DNA of 5,753 nucleotides from Gallionellaceae bacterium (lineage in GTDB: Bacteria > Pseudomonadota > Gammaproteobacteria > Burkholderiales > Gallionellaceae): positions 7,787-13,539 of the forward strand of contig DMCN01000022.1 in the NCBI GenBank assembly GCA_003445795.1. Reading direction: 5' to 3'. Shown one piece after another: positions 4,405 through 5,753 of the stretch (position 1 is the stretch's first letter; each line of letters opens with the position of its first letter). The position numbers and the translations under genes were made by a program. A model generated the notes under the pieces. The model was not told the DNA's origin, made no database searches, and worked only from the letters and a program-made list of their open reading frames with translations.

Positions 4405-5539
4405 CTATCTCAGCACTAAAATAGTCGGATGCAAAAAAATCAAAATTGTTTAAGCCAATGTATTTGAAATGATCGAATTTATCTTTCGAATTGCGCTCAT
4501 TAAACATCTTCACATTACCGCCAGTACGTTTAAGCACTGACCAATATGTAAGTGGGACTTTATTCATAACAAAACGATCATTACTCGTCATTACAATCTG
4601 CATGCCGTGATTTTGCGCCTTGAAAATCAACAAATCGATTATTGCAACAGCCCTCTCATAATCAAGGCCTTCACCAATATCATCAACAAGAATCAACTTC
4701 TTGCTCTTGGAGAAGGCGCAAACATTAAGATGAATAGTAAGTGCAAGCGCGCGAAACATACCCTGTGACATATGCATTTGTGGATTCTTGAATCCCAAAT
4801 CTTCTTCTTGAGTAAACAAGCAGATTGCCGAGAATGGGACATTAATCATTGTCTGAATATTTTCACTGCCAACATCAGTCAATGAATATCCAAGCGCTTT
4901 CATGTCCGCAATAACCGCCTTGTCAAAATCCTCACCATACCTTGTAAAAGCTGATGAATAAATTCCAACCAAGTTATTGGGGTCATCAAATAGCGGCGGG
5001 TTGGGATTACGGAACAGCGATTCAGCTTCAGTCAAGCCAAGAACAAGCCCCTTACCAAATTCGGACCCAAATAAATAAATCACAACCCCATTTGCCCATG
5101 CATGTAAATCCATTAAATATGGATGCTGCTTCTCATCTCGACGATTCACAGCTGCTATCGCGTCAGGGGGCAGCTTGAAATCCAAAAATTTCTTTTCTAG
5201 CTCGTAATAAATCTTGCCCGCACCATCATGTTCACGAACGAGTTTCTCTTCGCCATCTATTACTAACCGTTCACTTTCAATCGCTCTATTTTTGAAACTT
5301 ATGTCATAGACAAACTCGCTACCATTTAAACTTAAAACTGCAGAAAATTTGCATGATTCGAAAGGCGCTTGCTGCCCTGAAAGCAATTTAGCAAATGAGC
5401 TAATCACCGACAGTAATCTGGTCTTGCCGGAAGAATTTTTTCCTACAATTAAATTAATATCCGAAAATGTTGCATCCTGAATCACCCAACTCTGTGATTG
5501 GTCCTCATATTCCGAATAACTTAGCTTTACTAGCGACAT
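4394..5539 (-). CDS. AAA (AAA_21/AAA_15-type, ABC/SMC-like) ATPase of a putative defence pair
   Basis: A 381-residue protein with the full set of ABC/SMC-type ATPase motifs. Walker A is GKNSSGKT (33-40) after strand INLIVG. The signature-like motif is HMSQGMFRALAL (256-267). Walker B with the D-loop is KLILVDDIGEGLD (281-293), with D287 where many ABC ATPases have the catalytic glutamate. The switch region is QIVMTSNDRFVMN (314-326), with serine in place of the usual H-loop histidine. Between Walker A and the signature, about 215 residues form a lid or insert without a long coiled coil. Such ATPases sense or trigger in two-gene anti-phage systems together with a TOPRIM effector. Here the effector gene follows with an 11-base overlap, an operon. 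A GGAGG Shine-Dalgarno lies a few bases before the ATG at 5539. Only 46 bases separate it from the ettA stop, with no evident terminator, so read-through from ettA may contribute. The assignment to a named system is uncertain. Confidence 0.8.
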   Translation of the reverse strand: MSLVKLSYSEYEDQSQSWVIQDATFSDINLIVGKNSSGKTRLLSVISSFAKLLSGQQAPFESCKFSAVLSLNGSEFVYDISFKNRAIESERLVIDGEEKLVREHDGAGKIYYELEKKFLDFKLPPDAIAAVNRRDEKQHPYLMDLHAWANGVVIYLFGSEFGKGLVLGLTEAESLFRNPNPPLFDDPNNLVGIYSSAFTRYGEDFDKAVIADMKALGYSLTDVGSENIQTMINVPFSAICLFTQEEDLGFKNPQMHMSQGMFRALALTIHLNVCAFSKSKKLILVDDIGEGLDYERAVAIIDLLIFKAQNHGMQIVMTSNDRFVMNKVPLTYWSVLKRTGGNVKMFNERNSKDKFDHFKYIGLNNFDFFASDYFSAEIDDA

Positions 5540-5585
5540 ATCGCCCTCCGAGCATTAATTTTTAGACCAAGCATGAGCAATAAAC

Positions 5586-5753
<168 letters not shown>

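Noticed and set aside
4954..5178. Plus-strand open frame inside the ATPase gene
   Set aside because: Lies wholly antisense within a gene with complete ATPase motifs; no independent evidence of coding.

Overview
The window looks like an accessory segment of a proteobacterial chromosome, most likely beta- or gammaproteobacterial. The best anchor is at the right edge, where the last 55 residues of the ABC-F translation factor EttA are encoded on the minus strand. The left edge holds the N-terminal 54 residues of a Phd/YefM-type antitoxin, also on the minus strand. Every gene I accept is on the minus strand, so the biological reading order is right to left.

Layout in reading order: the 3' end of ettA (5586-5753); an overlapping pair made of an SMC/ABC-like AAA ATPase (4394-5539) and a TOPRIM-like protein (3718-4404), which resembles two-gene anti-phage systems of the PARIS/AbiL/Rlo kind; a small lipoprotein (3320-3613); an unrecognised membrane protein (2451-3104); a CoiA-like nuclease (1418-2227); a DUF3592 membrane protein that is clearly more G+C-rich than its neighbours (303-1280); and the start of the antitoxin gene (1-162), whose toxin partner would lie beyond the left edge.

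The most striking feature is between the genes. Each of the five transcription units between ettA and the antitoxin is followed, 26 to 69 bases past its stop codon, by a copy or degenerate copy of a repeat. On the plus strand its core reads CTATTKCGATGCTGACCCC followed by ATTAGCT. Copies at 248-273 and 3692-3717 are identical over 26 bases, and the one at 3251-3276 differs at one position. Imperfect units of roughly 20-24 bases often extend from the core toward the stop codon. A second, related family built on GGGTCAGGTCTAGA forms direct repeats and a 14-bp-arm palindrome at 3140-3234. The result resembles a cassette array: single orphan genes, all in one direction, separated by repeat punctuation, inserted between ettA and a toxin-antitoxin locus. 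I saw no integrase, transposase or clear attC site, so the mechanism is open.

Functionally the ATPase/TOPRIM pair, the CoiA-like nuclease and the antitoxin suggest a small defence or mobile-gene island. The lipoprotein and the two membrane proteins have no function I can assign. No tRNA, rRNA, CRISPR array or complete insertion sequence is visible.
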